From: Enterococcus termitis
GTDB taxonomy: Bacteria > Bacillota > Bacilli > Lactobacillales > Enterococcaceae
Direction: 5' to 3'
Length of the DNA stretch: 64,000 nt
Assembly: GCF_001730305.1 (NCBI RefSeq)
Contig: NZ_MIJY01000023.1
Span: 301,919-365,918, forward strand
Shown: positions 63,967-64,000 of the stretch, in pieces
Layout of the letters: every line of letters starts with the position of its first letter
Position numbering within the stretch: the first letter of the stretch is position 1
The notes under the pieces: generated by a model
What the model was told of the DNA's origin: nothing
What the model saw: the letters and a program-made list of their open reading frames with translations, nothing else
Database searches by the model: none
Position numbers and translations under genes: made by a program

Positions 63967-64000
63967 ATGGATAAGAAAAAAATTACGATAACATCTATAG
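63967..64000 (+). CDS. Start of the next gene, cut by the window
   Basis: ATG 63967 with AAGGAGG upstream. Only MDKKKITITSI can be read, like the start of a signal peptide. Probably a surface-protein operon partner of the BspA-type gene. Confidence 0.6.
   Translation, partial: MDKKKITITSI

Larger units (their letters stand above)
42000..64000 (+). mobile_element. Left part of a Tn916/ICEBs1-like integrative conjugative element
   Basis: Contiguous DNA-processing (YdcP pair, FtsK-like coupling protein, oriT, MobT, ArdA) and mating-channel genes (TcpC, TcpD-like, TcpE, VirB4, TcpH/ConG, CwlT), all on the plus strand. Cargo lies at the left end, inside the transfer operon and to the right. The left edge is estimated, and the right end and integrase are outside the window. 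Confidence 0.88.

Overview
The window is a low-GC Firmicutes chromosome that looks like Enterococcus. The pointers are AT-rich coding with AGGAGG-type ribosome sites, separate coaB and coaC genes, a potABCD operon with a cupin-XRE regulator, an Fst-free LXG/TIGR04197 type VII effector cluster, a Tn916/ICEBs1-like conjugation module and an LPQTG surface protein. A complete leuABCD operon fits a plant- or environment-associated enterococcus better than E. faecalis itself. The species assignment is inference; the genus is well supported.

Positions 1 to about 41.9 kb are chromosomal backbone. A sugar-derivative operon comes first (two Gfo/Idh/MocA dehydrogenases, a ThuA protein and a TIM-barrel isomerase). 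Next are an LTA-synthase-like enzyme, a TtcA-type tRNA thiolase, and an epimerase gene divergent from a regulator with two AraC domains. A P-type ATPase follows a yybP-ykoY (Mn2+) riboswitch. A ClpP paralogue with a Ser-His-Asn triad sits behind a CtsR box. metY is preceded by a T-box leader, and leuABCD by a leader-peptide attenuator; the leu operon has two SAM methyltransferases interleaved. After a membrane-anchored coiled-coil protein come two tandem structured RNA genes, the orphan type VII effector cluster, a transporter with its divergent AraC regulator, proC, a pantothenate/CoA operon (panT-like, coaC, coaB), a quinone-oxidoreductase-like gene and potRABCD.

From about 42 kb to the right edge lies the left part of an integrative conjugative element. 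It opens with three TTTTCTACCA repeats and a large thioester-containing LPQTG adhesin. Two YdcP (DUF961) proteins, an FtsK-like coupling protein, an oriT-like region, an HTH-fused MobT relaxase and ArdA follow. The mating-channel genes then run in ICEBs1-like order: TcpC, TcpD-like, TcpE, a VirB4 ATPase, a TcpH/ConG-like membrane protein and a CwlT-like hydrolase. A gene with its own promoter, its own terminator and a HEPN-like R-N-x4-H motif sits inside this operon, between tcpE and the VirB4 gene. Behind the transfer genes lie a TetR/methyltransferase pair, an Mga-like regulator and a BspA-repeat surface protein. The last two share a 62-bp upstream element with identical spacing to the -10 box, so they are probably one regulatory circuit. 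No integrase is seen; the element runs off the window.

A dispersed repeat of about 79 bp appears at four places: one reverse copy at the left edge, a decayed copy near 3.3 kb, a six-to-seven-copy tandem array between the metY T-box and metY, and a divergent three-copy array between the leu attenuator and leuA. The metY array starts exactly where the T-box terminator would need its U-tract.
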